Below the pieces are notes generated by a model. It did no database searches, was not told the origin of the DNA, and saw only the letters and a program-made list of their open reading frames with translations. A stretch of 39,866 nt of DNA. It comes from Bacteroidota bacterium (GTDB lineage Bacteria > Bacteroidota > Bacteroidia > Chitinophagales > Chitinophagaceae). Position 1 is the first letter of the stretch. Each line of letters begins with the position of its first letter. This document shows positions 1-9,559 of the stretch, one piece after another. Both the position numbers and the translations under genes were made by a program. The DNA is taken from assembly GCA_029561305.1 (NCBI GenBank), contig JAKQJG010000060.1, forward strand, positions 1 through 39,866, given 5' to 3'.

Positions 1-3000
1 CTCCCATTCTTCCGGCAGGCAAGGATTAAATGAGATGGTATTGCCTTTCTTTTTTATCCCAATAAACCATTCTGTGATCAATTGGTAAAACCATCCGGCA
101 GATCCGGTATACCAGGTCCATCCGCCACGGCCTTTGTGCAATGGTTGTGCATAAACATCAGCAGCAATTACATAGGGCTCAACTTTATATTCACTGATCA
201 CTGCTGCATTATTACCATGGTTGATTGGGTTGATCATCTGCAGCAATTCCCAGGTGCGTTTTTTATCTCCCAGTGCAGCATAGGCCATCGTGAGCCAGAC
301 TGCCGCATGTGTATATTGTCCCCCATTCTCTCTTACGCCCGGCACATATCCTTTGATATAACCAGGGTTCATCTGCGATTTATCAAAAGGCGGGTTGAAT
401 AATTGTATGATACCTTCTTCTTTTCTTACTAAATGAGTATACGCTGATTCCATTGCGGTTGCTGCATACTGTTCATCACCGGCAGTTGATAATACCGACC
501 AGCTTTGAGCGATAGAATCTATTTTGCATTCATCGTTTATATGCGAACCAAGCGGTGTACCATCATCAAAGAATGCCCGTTTAAACCATTTGCCATCCCA
601 GGCATGCTGCTGTATGTTGTTCTTTAAATTTTCAGCCTGCGTTTTGCACTCATTCACAAATGCTGTATCATTCCGGTTGGTAGCCACTTCAATAAAACGT
701 ATTAAAATGTCATACAAAAAGAAGGCAAGCCACACACTTTCACCTTTGCCATGTTCGCCCACTTTGTCCATGCCATCGTTCCAGTCGCCCGAACCCATTA
801 ACGGCAAACCGTGAACGCCAAATGAAAAACCATTCTGAATCGCTTTTACACAATGTTCATATACTGTTCCGGTTTCGTCTGACCGTATGGGTAAGTCATA
901 GTAAGATTCTTCCCCTGCATTCAGCCACCTGCCTTCAAGATAATGTACGGGTTCGTTCCATACCTGTTCATCCTCCGTATGTTCCACATAACGGCAGGTA
1001 ACAAATGGCAGCCATAAGTAGTCATCCGAACAGGTTGTTCTTACACCACGGCCAAGGGGCGGGTGCCACCAGTGCTGTACATCCCCTTTCTTAAACTGGC
1101 GGGATGCACAAAGCAATATTTGTTTCCTGGCAATGGTTGGCTCGGCATACATCAGTGATAAAATGTCCTGTAACTGATCCCTGAAACCAAAAGCTCCTCC
1201 TGACTGATAGAAACCGCTTCTTGCCCAGATACGGCTGGCGAGTGTTTGATAGTTAAGCCAGCCATTTACCAGGAAGTTGATGCTGTTGTCTGGTGTAGTT
1301 ACCTGCAGTGTTGTCAATGCACGCTGCCAATAATCTTTCACCTGTTTCAAAGCATTTTGTGCCGTCATTTTTCCTTCAAATCTGCGGATCATTGTAATAG
1401 CTTGATTGCGGTCTCTGCCAGTACCCAACCGGAAAATAATCTCTTTCTCTTCCCCTTGTCCCAACTCTGCCACAATTTGTATAGCAGCGCAGGGGTCAAG
1501 GGCAGCACCTGTTTTCCCGGATAATCTTACCCTCTTCATGGCATCAGGTTCGCTCATCTTCCCATTTCTGCCAATAAATTCACTACGGTCTGTTGTATAA
1601 TTCCTGTTGCTGTCATCGGCATCAAAAAACGCAACCCGGCCTTCCAATGCAGTATTGTATTTATTGCTGGCCAGTATGGCACCCGTAGTTGGTTCTGCTT
1701 CTGTGATCACATGCATAATTGATTTTGACCGCAGGTCACCCAATACCCACTCCATATACCCGGTTACAGATAGTTTTCTTTTTGTTTTGGAACAGTTTTT
1801 TATTTTGACTGAAATGAATTTGATGCTTTCTTCCAAGTGTGTAAACACAGTCATGTTACTTTCTATACCATGGGCTGCATGTAAAAAAGTACTGTAACCA
1901 AAACCATGCTTTGTTACATAAGGCAGCTCAGTTTTGCAGGGAAGCGGGGCAGGACTCCAGAATGTTCCACTGATTTCATCCCGGATATAAAATGCTTCGC
2001 CCTGTAAGTCACATACGGGGTCATTGTTCCAGGGTGTTAACCGGAGCTCATGCGCATTTTCAACCCAGGTGTATGATTGTCCGCTTTCGGAAATGATACA
2101 GCCAAAATGATTGTTAGCGAGTACATTTACCCAGGGTGCAGGCGTGGTTTGCCCGGCAGATGTATTGATGATATACTCCCTGCCATCTTTTGCAAAGCCG
2201 CCGATGCCATTAAAAAAAGCGAGGTCAGTTTGTGCAGCAACAGGCTTTTCAATGATATCTTCTGTACGAACGGGCACGATATAAGGAACATTGTTTTTTG
2301 CCTTGCTTTTCCTGTTCACCTGTTCTTCCAGTGAGCCTGCACTATCAGTTATCACAACTACAGCTACTGTTTGAAATAATATCCTGTCTTCGTTGGATAC
2401 CTGGTCGGCAGAACGAATGAATATGCCGCCGGGTTTATCTTTAATGTCATTTGAAATTCCCGGAATAATAAAACTCATGATCTCATTTTGCAGGGCCTGC
2501 CGGTATCCGCCATGATCATCATTGATGATTACAAGATCAACAATAAGCCCTTTTAATCTCCAGTATGCATGCGCCTGCACCATGTGTTTTACCAGGTCAA
2601 TATTTTCAGAATCTTCAATCATCACCAATACGATGGGAAGATCGCCGGAAATAGAATATCCCCAAAGCCCCGACTGGCTGGAATAATTTTTTAGTATAAT
2701 GGAAGTGTCAGCCCGTAAAGATGCATTGGGAAATATGATGGAACTGGCCAGTTTTGCATACAGCTGTGCATCACTTTCCATGGCATTGATCTGGCGCAGT
2801 ATTACCTGGCTGTGTGTCCACGATAATTCTATCACACGGCTGGTCATATACCGGTCCTGGTATTTGTTTACCAAATGGCTGCAGTTTTCTTTAGTATCTG
2901 CAATGCCATAAATAATATCGGCTATAACGGATTCCCCGGGTTCAATGCTAATGCTGTATTTAATTGCAACTATAGGATCCAGTACAGCTCCCTCTGTGCC

Positions 3001-6000
3001 TGTCAATTTTCCGTTTTTATCCAATGCCGCAGGCTCGTGTATATTCCTTCCCCTGCCAATAAACCGGCTCCTGTCTGTTTCATATGAAATATCCTTCACT
3101 TTTGCATTCTGCACTTTCATCAGGTGAAACATAAAAGGAGGTTTCTCATTTTCGCTTCTTGGTCTCCGTGAGCAAAGAATCGCATTTTTAGATTGCACTA
3201 TTTCTGTTTCGATAAACAATTTGCTGAAAGCAGGATGCAGCTCATCTGCCATGGGTACGGCCAGCACTACTTCTGCATAACTGATGATCTCAATATTTCT
3301 TGATTTCCTGGAACGGTTGGTGATATGTATCCTTCTGAGCTCAATATCATCTTCCGGTGACACAACGATCTCTGTGTGTGTTTCCAGGCTAAAATCTTTT
3401 CTTCTGAATTCAGCCTTGCCCTGTGAAAAAACAGCTTCGTAGCTGTCAGCTTTTTTTAAACTTGGCTGATAAGCATTTGACCAAACTGCATCATTATCCA
3501 GGTCACGTATATAGCAAAATGACCCGGTATTATCGCAGGTACTGTCTTGCCGCCACCTGGTAAGCCCGGTGCTTTTCCAACGGCTGTACCCGCTGCCGGC
3601 ATTGGTCACCATTACATTATAATTACCATTCGACAGCAACTGCACTTCCGGTACCGGGGTATCCGGAGTCGTTATGATCCTCATAGGTGTTTCACTCAGG
3701 CTGGCAATACTGGCTGCATCAGCCACATGAACAGAAGGGGAGTAGAAACTGGTAACCCTTGGTATTCTTTCCTGTAACAATAACAAAGTTGTCTTTACCT
3801 GCACATCTGCTTCAAATCTTTTTTGCATCGGCCTGTCGAGTAACAGGTAGGCAAGTGATAAAAATGACATGCCCTGGTGATGCGCCATAAATGATTGTAT
3901 CACTGCATGGTTTTTTTTACGTGGTAACCTGGCAGCAGTGTAATCAACCGCTTCGTAAAACCCATACTTGCCTTCAAAGCCATTTTCTTTTAACAGCTGT
4001 AAATTTTTATAGGATTCTTCTGGTGATACCATCAAAGACATCAAGGTGGAATAAGGTGAAACTACCAGGTCTTCACCTAAGCCTCTTTTGAAACCCAGGC
4101 CAGGCACTCCAAAAGCACGGTATTGATAATTGAGTACTGCATCAAACATATTGTAACCTGATTCAGAAATGCCCCAGGGAACATTACGTTTTTTACCATA
4201 ATCTATTTGTTTTTGTACCACTGCTTTGCAAGTCTGGTCGAGCAGGGTATTTTCATACGTAGGCATTACCAGCATTGGCATCAGGTATTCAAACATGGAA
4301 CCGCTCCAGGATAACAGCACCGGCATGGATCCTGCATTGGTTAACTGCCTGCCCAAAGCAAACCAGCTTTCCTGCGGAATTTTGCCTTGCGCAATACCAA
4401 CAAATGCCGCCAGTCTTGCTTCAGATGCAAGCAGGTCATAGTAACTGTTGTCGCGGCGTTGTTCGTCCACGTTATAGCCAATCGCCAGCAGGTTCTGCGA
4501 CTTATCATATAGAAAACGGTAATGGATATCCGAATATTCATCACATTTCGCCTGTATATAATCTATATCACTAAAAAACTGTGTCAGTTTACCCTGGCTG
4601 GATACTAAATGGTTGTAAAGCGTAATATTTTTTGTATGCTGCTTAAGCAACTGGTTGTTCAGTTCAAACAATTCGTTATAAGTTGGAATAGTATTTAGCT
4701 CGGCCTCCACCATATTCCCTGACCAGGGTATCAGCGAATCAAGCTGTTGTTGCAGGTCTTTTACCTGGAGTGTAAATGTATTCACCCAGGCTTCCTGGGG
4801 CATATTTAACTGCAGCGTTAAAGTATGTAGTTTTTCAACTGCCAAACGCAGCGCAGGCAGGTCAGTTGGTTTGTTCCGGCAAAAGCCTTCCACTTCCAGC
4901 TCCAGTGTTTGCAGACCGGTTGTAATAGTGGGCTGGTCATTCATGATCCGTATTGTATCCAGCAGTCCCTCAAAATATCTTTCAGGAATAATTTTGTGAT
5001 GCCGCATTTCTGCAATGCCTTGTTTCAATGTAATAATGTGGCCGGCAAAATTGCCACTGTCTACAGTGGAAATATACCTTGGATTGAGTGGCTGCAGTGT
5101 GAGGGTATCGTACCAATTGTACAAATGATTTTCGTATTTGTCCATTTGATCAAGTGTGGTAAAAGTATTCAGCGTCCGTTCGATTACTTTTCCTGCTGTG
5201 ATGTATCCAAAATCATATGCACCCAGATTACTTAGCATACTCATGCCGATATTGGTGGGAGAGGTCCGGTGAGCTATTCTTTCAACTGGCGTCTCCTGGT
5301 AGTTATCAGGTGGAAGCCAGTTGTCCTGCTTATTAACAAATGTTTCAAAGAAGAACCAGATCTTTCTTGCTGTTTTGTACAGGAACGCAATTTCCTCCAC
5401 TTCAAGATGCGCCTTTTTAGTACTAACGGGAAAGCTTATGGTACGTGTGATATAGGGCGATGTAAACCACAGGATCAAAAAGGGAAGTGCTACAGCAAAC
5501 GCAACAGGATTGTAGATGAACAGATAGAAAGACAGTGATAAGGACAACAGCACCGGGAACCACATACGGATATATTCACCTGCAATATTGCTGTGTGCAT
5601 TTTTTCCTGCTTTACCAAAGGGATTCCATTGCAAAAGATTTTTCTGTGAAATATAAACCCTCCACAGTGTTTTTACAATGGCATCGGCATTTATAAAAGC
5701 TTCGTAAGGAAGGCAGATCAGTGTTAGAATATGTTGTATAAACTGGTTGGCTGAAGTGCGTAAGGAAAACAGGATATGCTGCTTCCAGACTTCATCCTTT
5801 GGCTTCGACAGTATTTGCCCAGCCAGTGAAATGAGCGATGGCAACAGGATGATCGCTGTTACCACTAAAGTCCAGAACCAGGCGGCTGGAGAGAAGAGCC
5901 ATGCGTATAACAGTAACAGTAAGTAACTGATGGGCACGAGACTGCGGCGGAGGTTGTCAAATATTTTCCATTTTGATAAATTGGAGATGGGGTTTCTTCG

Positions 6001-8448
6001 TAACTGCTTTTGAGCAGCAGGAACAAAGGGCAGCACCCATGCAGCAATCTGCCAGTCGCCCCTGATCCACCGGTGCCTGCGTTGAATATCGGTGCTGTAT
6101 TGTGCAGGATACTCTTCATATAACTGTACATCCGTTAGCAACCCGGCTCTTGCATAACTGCCTTCCAGTAAATCGTGACTTAATATCCTGTTCTCCGGGA
6201 ATGCATGCTGCAATGCCTGTTCAAATGCTGCCACATCATAAATGCCTTTTCCAATAAAAGAACCCTCCTTAAAAAGATCCTGGTATACATCAGATACCGC
6301 TCTTGTGTAAGGATCAGTGCCTTCATCATTGGAATGCACCCTGGCAAAAATGCTGCTGTTTTGACCGGGTAACGTATTAGAAACCCGTGGCTGCAAAACG
6401 GTATAGCCATCCGTCACCCTTTTTTTCTTATGGGAGAATAAGGGATGATTAAGCGGATGTGCCATCGTACCGATCATCTTTATGGCTGCATCACGGGGCA
6501 ATTGCGTATCTGTGTCAAGAGTGATTACATATTTAACAGCGCTGTAAACCGCTTCATCACCTACTGTAACCGAAAAATCATTTTTCTCCTTGTGCAAAAT
6601 CAACCGGTTAAGGCTGGCAAGTTTACCCCGCTTACGTTCGTACCCCATCCACAGTTTTTCCTTTTTATTCCATTTTCTTCCACGGTGAAATAGAAAGAAA
6701 ATGTTTTCCCCGTATTGCTGGTTCAACGCTTTTATCCGTTCAGCCGCCATCAACCTGAGTTCTTCATCACCCGGCAATATTTCTTCTTTGGCATCTTTAA
6801 GATCTGTAAGCAATGCAAAATGCAGGTGTTCGTGCCTGTTAGCAAGATAGCGTACCTGCAGGTCTTCTGCCAGTTCATCCACATCTGTAGTGCTGCTAAT
6901 AATGGTTGGTATCACTACCATGGTTTTGCATTCAGGTGGTATACCTTTTGAAAAATCCATTTTTGGCAACAGGCAGGGTCTGGCAAACAGCGTAGTGATC
7001 CAGTTAATAATGGAAAATGCCAACTGGCTTACACCAATTAAGCAAATCACACCCGTTACCATCATCATCCACACAGGAACGGCTTCCTCTTTTAACTTTA
7101 TGAATAAAGTGAATGACAATAACAGGCTTAGTATAAATATGCCTCCTGTATAGCCCGACAGGGGTAAAGCATTAAATACTTTACGGCTTTGCTCTGAAAA
7201 CGATAATTTGACTTTGGCAAATTTTTCAACCTGTTTTACACCTTTGTCAACCAGGTAGTATCCCACATGGTTTTTTCTCTGCTCAGCATCGGTATTAACA
7301 CACGCCAGTTCAATTACTTTATTGGCAATATCAATTTCTGATAACAAACTTTTATTGGCAATCCGTTCTACAGAATGGCGGTAGTGATCTCTGGTGCTGA
7401 AATCCATGAATGGGTAGACAGCGTCCTTTTTTAAAATGTCTTCCACCAGGCTGGTTTCTTCCACAAACTCACGCCAGTCGTTGGTGTTTAAAAAGCGAAG
7501 ACTGCTGATACTATTACTGATAGATAACTGGTCTGCAGCCTGTTTTTGATTCTCCAGGTGTACCATCTCGGCTATTGTATAACTGGTGTCGCCCAACTGC
7601 TGTTCAAGCCAATTAAGCGGCAATGCCATCCGGGTGCCTTTTTCCTGCAATTTTCTTGTAAACTCCGCTACAAAGGAACTGTCCATCGTAGGTTTGGCCC
7701 TAGCCATATCAGCAATTACCAATACCAGGTTTTTGGAATCCTTCTCCAATGTTTCCATCAATTCTTCCGCCCAGTAGTTAGCCTGGTTTTTACTCTCAAT
7801 ATCCATTGCAATCTGTATGGATATCCTGCGCAGGTTTTCTATCAAGGCTAATCTTAACATGATGGGGATAGCCCACAGTTCGCCGATCTTAAGTGAGGTA
7901 ACTGTTTGATAGGATTTAATGAAACGTACAAGACTTTTAAGGTTGACCCTGCCGTCTGTATGCGATATGATCTCCACAGCGATATGATACACCCTTGGAT
8001 AATCTGCATAATCTCCATTGATTAACTGGGGCAATCCTTTACTGTATTTCTTTGGGAGATGTTTTTTCCCAATGTATACCTGCTCTTCTATCAGGTAGAA
8101 ATTATCCAGCAGCCATTCGCCGGCAGGTACCACCCGGTGGTTTTGCTTTACAGATTGTGTAAGCATACCATGCACATCCATTAGTATGTCTTCATTCTGT
8201 GCAAGACGTTTTAAAAGGTGTTCGGCAAGTCTTTCCTTTACAACTGCATGGTTTTTTGCAAGGGTCTTTGCATATAGCGCCAGCTGTTCTTCCGTATACA
8301 GTTCGGCTCTGAACGGGGCTTTTTCACTTGCATATTCCGGAATACGGCTGAAACCAAAAAAGGGAATAAGGATATTTTTCTTCAGCGACGCAAGTGCCTG
8401 CGGAAGGATTTCAAAAATATCAGGAGATGGTGTTTTCTTTGAAGTCAC
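1..8448 (-). CDS. ndvB: Cyclic beta-1,2-glucan synthase homologue (GT84 + glycoamylase-like + GH94), C-terminus cut by window edge
   Basis: An open frame runs for 2816 codons to the left edge with no stop. In NdvB/ChvB this inner-membrane enzyme builds linear beta-1,2-glucan from UDP-glucose and cyclises it by GH94 phosphorolysis. Seen in order: an N-terminal region with GEWLLDNF (about residue 112); two membrane spans (about 433-476); a glycosyltransferase domain with DTDTQ at 645-649 and QRRHRW at 789-794; further spans (about 835-995); a glycoamylase-like domain with RTSPT (1061), PWGISESGY (1424) and HHQGMS (1523); beta-sandwich repeats; and a GH94 domain with GDWNDGMDKVG at 2554, where D2558 matches the family general acid. 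Visible length already equals typical NdvB, so only a short tail is missing. The start is uncertain: an in-frame TAA lies at 8488-8490 and the first in-frame ATG is near 8180, so GTG at 8448 is the best guess. The product could differ from cyclic glucan. Confidence 0.92.
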   Translation of the reverse strand, partial: MTSKKTPSPDIFEILPQALASLKKNILIPFFGFSRIPEYASEKAPFRAELYTEEQLALYAKTLAKNHAVVKERLAEHLLKRLAQNEDILMDVHGMLTQSVKQNHRVVPAGEWLLDNFYLIEEQVYIGKKHLPKKYSKGLPQLINGDYADYPRVYHIAVEIISHTDGRVNLKSLVRFIKSYQTVTSLKIGELWAIPIMLRLALIENLRRISIQIAMDIESKNQANYWAEELMETLEKDSKNLVLVIADMARAKPTMDSSFVAEFTRKLQEKGTRMALPLNWLEQQLGDTSYTIAEMVHLENQKQAADQLSISNSISSLRFLNTNDWREFVEETSLVEDILKKDAVYPFMDFSTRDHYRHSVERIANKSLLSEIDIANKVIELACVNTDAEQRKNHVGYYLVDKGVKQVEKFAKVKLSFSEQSRKVFNALPLSGYTGGIFILSLLLSFTLFIKLKEEAVPVWMMMVTGVICLIGVSQLAFSIINWITTLFARPCLLPKMDFSKGIPPECKTMVVIPTIISSTTDVDELAEDLQVRYLANRHEHLHFALLTDLKDAKEEILPGDEELRLMAAERIKALNQQYGENIFFLFHRGRKWNKKEKLWMGYERKRGKLASLNRLILHKEKNDFSVTVGDEAVYSAVKYVITLDTDTQLPRDAAIKMIGTMAHPLNHPLFSHKKKRVTDGYTVLQPRVSNTLPGQNSSIFARVHSNDEGTDPYTRAVSDVYQDLFKEGSFIGKGIYDVAAFEQALQHAFPENRILSHDLLEGSYARAGLLTDVQLYEEYPAQYSTDIQRRHRWIRGDWQIAAWVLPFVPAAQKQLRRNPISNLSKWKIFDNLRRSLVPISYLLLLLYAWLFSPAAWFWTLVVTAIILLPSLISLAGQILSKPKDEVWKQHILFSLRTSANQFIQHILTLICLPYEAFINADAIVKTLWRVYISQKNLLQWNPFGKAGKNAHSNIAGEYIRMWFPVLLSLSLSFYLFIYNPVAFAVALPFLILWFTSPYITRTISFPVSTKKAHLEVEEIAFLYKTARKIWFFFETFVNKQDNWLPPDNYQETPVERIAHRTSPTNIGMSMLSNLGAYDFGYITAGKVIERTLNTFTTLDQMDKYENHLYNWYDTLTLQPLNPRYISTVDSGNFAGHIITLKQGIAEMRHHKIIPERYFEGLLDTIRIMNDQPTITTGLQTLELEVEGFCRNKPTDLPALRLAVEKLHTLTLQLNMPQEAWVNTFTLQVKDLQQQLDSLIPWSGNMVEAELNTIPTYNELFELNNQLLKQHTKNITLYNHLVSSQGKLTQFFSDIDYIQAKCDEYSDIHYRFLYDKSQNLLAIGYNVDEQRRDNSYYDLLASEARLAAFVGIAQGKIPQESWFALGRQLTNAGSMPVLLSWSGSMFEYLMPMLVMPTYENTLLDQTCKAVVQKQIDYGKKRNVPWGISESGYNMFDAVLNYQYRAFGVPGLGFKRGLGEDLVVSPYSTLMSLMVSPEESYKNLQLLKENGFEGKYGFYEAVDYTAARLPRKKNHAVIQSFMAHHQGMSFLSLAYLLLDRPMQKRFEADVQVKTTLLLLQERIPRVTSFYSPSVHVADAASIASLSETPMRIITTPDTPVPEVQLLSNGNYNVMVTNAGSGYSRWKSTGLTRWRQDSTCDNTGSFCYIRDLDNDAVWSNAYQPSLKKADSYEAVFSQGKAEFRRKDFSLETHTEIVVSPEDDIELRRIHITNRSRKSRNIEIISYAEVVLAVPMADELHPAFSKLFIETEIVQSKNAILCSRRPRSENEKPPFMFHLMKVQNAKVKDISYETDRSRFIGRGRNIHEPAALDKNGKLTGTEGAVLDPIVAIKYSISIEPGESVIADIIYGIADTKENCSHLVNKYQDRYMTSRVIELSWTHSQVILRQINAMESDAQLYAKLASSIIFPNASLRADTSIILKNYSSQSGLWGYSISGDLPIVLVMIEDSENIDLVKHMVQAHAYWRLKGLIVDLVIINDDHGGYRQALQNEIMSFIIPGISNDIKDKPGGIFIRSADQVSNEDRILFQTVAVVVITDSAGSLEEQVNRKSKAKNNVPYIVPVRTEDIIEKPVAAQTDLAFFNGIGGFAKDGREYIINTSAGQTTPAPWVNVLANNHFGCIISESGQSYTWVENAHELRLTPWNNDPVCDLQGEAFYIRDEISGTFWSPAPLPCKTELPYVTKHGFGYSTFLHAAHGIESNMTVFTHLEESIKFISVKIKNCSKTKRKLSVTGYMEWVLGDLRSKSIMHVITEAEPTTGAILASNKYNTALEGRVAFFDADDSNRNYTTDRSEFIGRNGKMSEPDAMKRVRLSGKTGAALDPCAAIQIVAELGQGEEKEIIFRLGTGRDRNQAITMIRRFEGKMTAQNALKQVKDYWQRALTTLQVTTPDNSINFLVNGWLNYQTLASRIWARSGFYQSGGAFGFRDQLQDILSLMYAEPTIARKQILLCASRQFKKGDVQHWWHPPLGRGVRTTCSDDYLWLPFVTCRYVEHTEDEQVWNEPVHYLEGRWLNAGEESYYDLPIRSDETGTVYEHCVKAIQNGFSFGVHGLPLMGSGDWNDGMDKVGEHGKGESVWLAFFLYDILIRFIEVATNRNDTAFVNECKTQAENLKNNIQQHAWDGKWFKRAFFDDGTPLGSHINDECKIDSIAQSWSVLSTAGDEQYAATAMESAYTHLVRKEEGIIQLFNPPFDKSQMNPGYIKGYVPGVRENGGQYTHAAVWLTMAYAALGDKKRTWELLQMINPINHGNNAAVISEYKVEPYVIAADVYAQPLHKGRGGWTWYTGSAGWFYQLITEWFIGIKKKGNTISFNPCLPEEWE

Positions 8449-8695
8449 TAAAATCGTTTTGAAGCGTGAAACTATACCTGGTGGAATTTAGCCAATACCG
8501 TGCCGCCGGATTCTATGTTAAAAATGCGAACAACACACGGCGTGGAGATTAATCCTGGAGTGGGTAACATACCACACAACCTAAGGTTTCGGGGAAAAGG
8601 TTCTACAGGATGGCGATAATTTTAATATTCAACTCCGCAGTTTTCAATGAGTATGAAATGGAATATATTTTGTTTTACAGATTGAAAAATTTATA

Positions 8696-9163
8696 ATGAT
8701 AACTTTTACTCCCCCGATTAAAGCTTCACTATTAGTAACCCTGGTTTATCTGATTTTTTTCCAGATTTTTCTTTATACTGGCCATATGGCGTGGATGCTG
8801 CCTGCCAATGTCTTTTTTATTCTCTGCTGTATGAAATATGTGTCATTTTTAGCAAGTAAATCGAGACGTTATTTAAATATGCTGATCCTGATCGAAAAAG
8901 GTATGGCCTGGAGTTTTGTGACTTCGATCATCAGCTTTGTAAGTGCTGTAGTGTTATTATTGGTGTATAACCAGTCACCCTTTGCAGTACAGCATACTTC
9001 ACCTGCGAGCCAGGATCTGGCGTTGACTACCGGGTTGATATTTACAAACGGTTTCCTCGCCAATTTTGTATGTGGCAGCCTGGCAGTTCTTTTAATTGCC
9101 GGGATTAAAAACGAGAAAAATTATACTGGCGAAACCAAACACCTGCCATCAGTAAAAAGATAG
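8696..9163 (+). CDS. Small four-span membrane protein, unknown function
   Basis: A 155-residue protein that I do not assign to a named family. It has four hydrophobic stretches, at about residues 10-28, 32-50, 73-98 and 112-138. A basic loop (SKSRR) lies between spans two and three and a charged tail ends in SVKR. The layout resembles small Bacteroidota membrane proteins of the DUF4199 kind, but that is only a resemblance. It is transcribed divergently from the glucan synthase homologue across about 250 bases and converges on the response regulator at 9206. An AT-rich stretch lies just before the ATG and no Shine-Dalgarno is visible. It is probably a real gene, because hydrophobicity is sustained over the full frame and no competing frame is convincing. 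Confidence 0.7.
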   Translation: MITFTPPIKASLLVTLVYLIFFQIFLYTGHMAWMLPANVFFILCCMKYVSFLASKSRRYLNMLILIEKGMAWSFVTSIISFVSAVVLLLVYNQSPFAVQHTSPASQDLALTTGLIFTNGFLANFVCGSLAVLLIAGIKNEKNYTGETKHLPSVKR

Positions 9164-9205
9164 AAGGAAAATTGCAGGTTCAGCGATAATTTAGTTTACA
9201 AACTG

Positions 9206-9559
9206 CTATGAATTTTTTTCTATAATCACCAACAGGTCCTTAATAGAAAATGGTTTGGCGATGTAGTCAACTGCACCGCACTCGCTTACTCTTTTTGCCA
9301 TTTCCACATTAGCAGAAAATAAAACCACGGGAATATGCATGGTGTTTTCTGCCTTCTTTAATTCATCACATAGATCAAGCCCGCTGGCCCCCGATAAGGA
9401 GATATCCAGCAATATTAAATGGGGTCTGAAACTTTCTATTGCATTATTCAACTGTTTCCAATCAGCGATTGTTTCAACAGCATAACTGTTTAAGGCCAGG
9501 ATGGTTTTTACAAGATTTAATATATCTGTATCATCATCTACAACAAGTATGCGCTTCAT
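9206..9559 (-). CDS. Single-domain response regulator (CheY-like)
   Basis: A 117-residue receiver domain with no output domain. The acidic pocket is DDD at residues 8-10, the phospho-acceptor is D52 in LILLDIS, the switch serine is S82 in FSAN and the conserved lysine is K102 in AKPFS. Its ATG overlaps the stop of the upstream kinase gene by four bases, the usual sign of translational coupling, so it is the likely phosphorylation target of that kinase. Having no DNA-binding or enzymatic domain, it must signal by protein contact or pass phosphate on in a relay. It is the last gene of the TonB receptor/YfiR/kinase operon. Confidence 0.93.
   Translation of the reverse strand: MKRILVVDDDTDILNLVKTILALNSYAVETIADWKQLNNAIESFRPHLILLDISLSGASGLDLCDELKKAENTMHIPVVLFSANVEMAKRVSECGAVDYIAKPFSIKDLLVIIEKNS

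Noticed and set aside
1..24. CCTTGCCTGCCGG at the window start matches the palindrome inside the flavoprotein gene
   Set aside because: It codes for the conserved CLPEEW end of the GH94 domain, so the match is explained by protein sequence and is probably chance.
5865..6410. Minus-strand frames in other phases within the glucan synthase region
   Set aside because: They are shadows of the 2816-codon frame, which carries all recognisable motifs.
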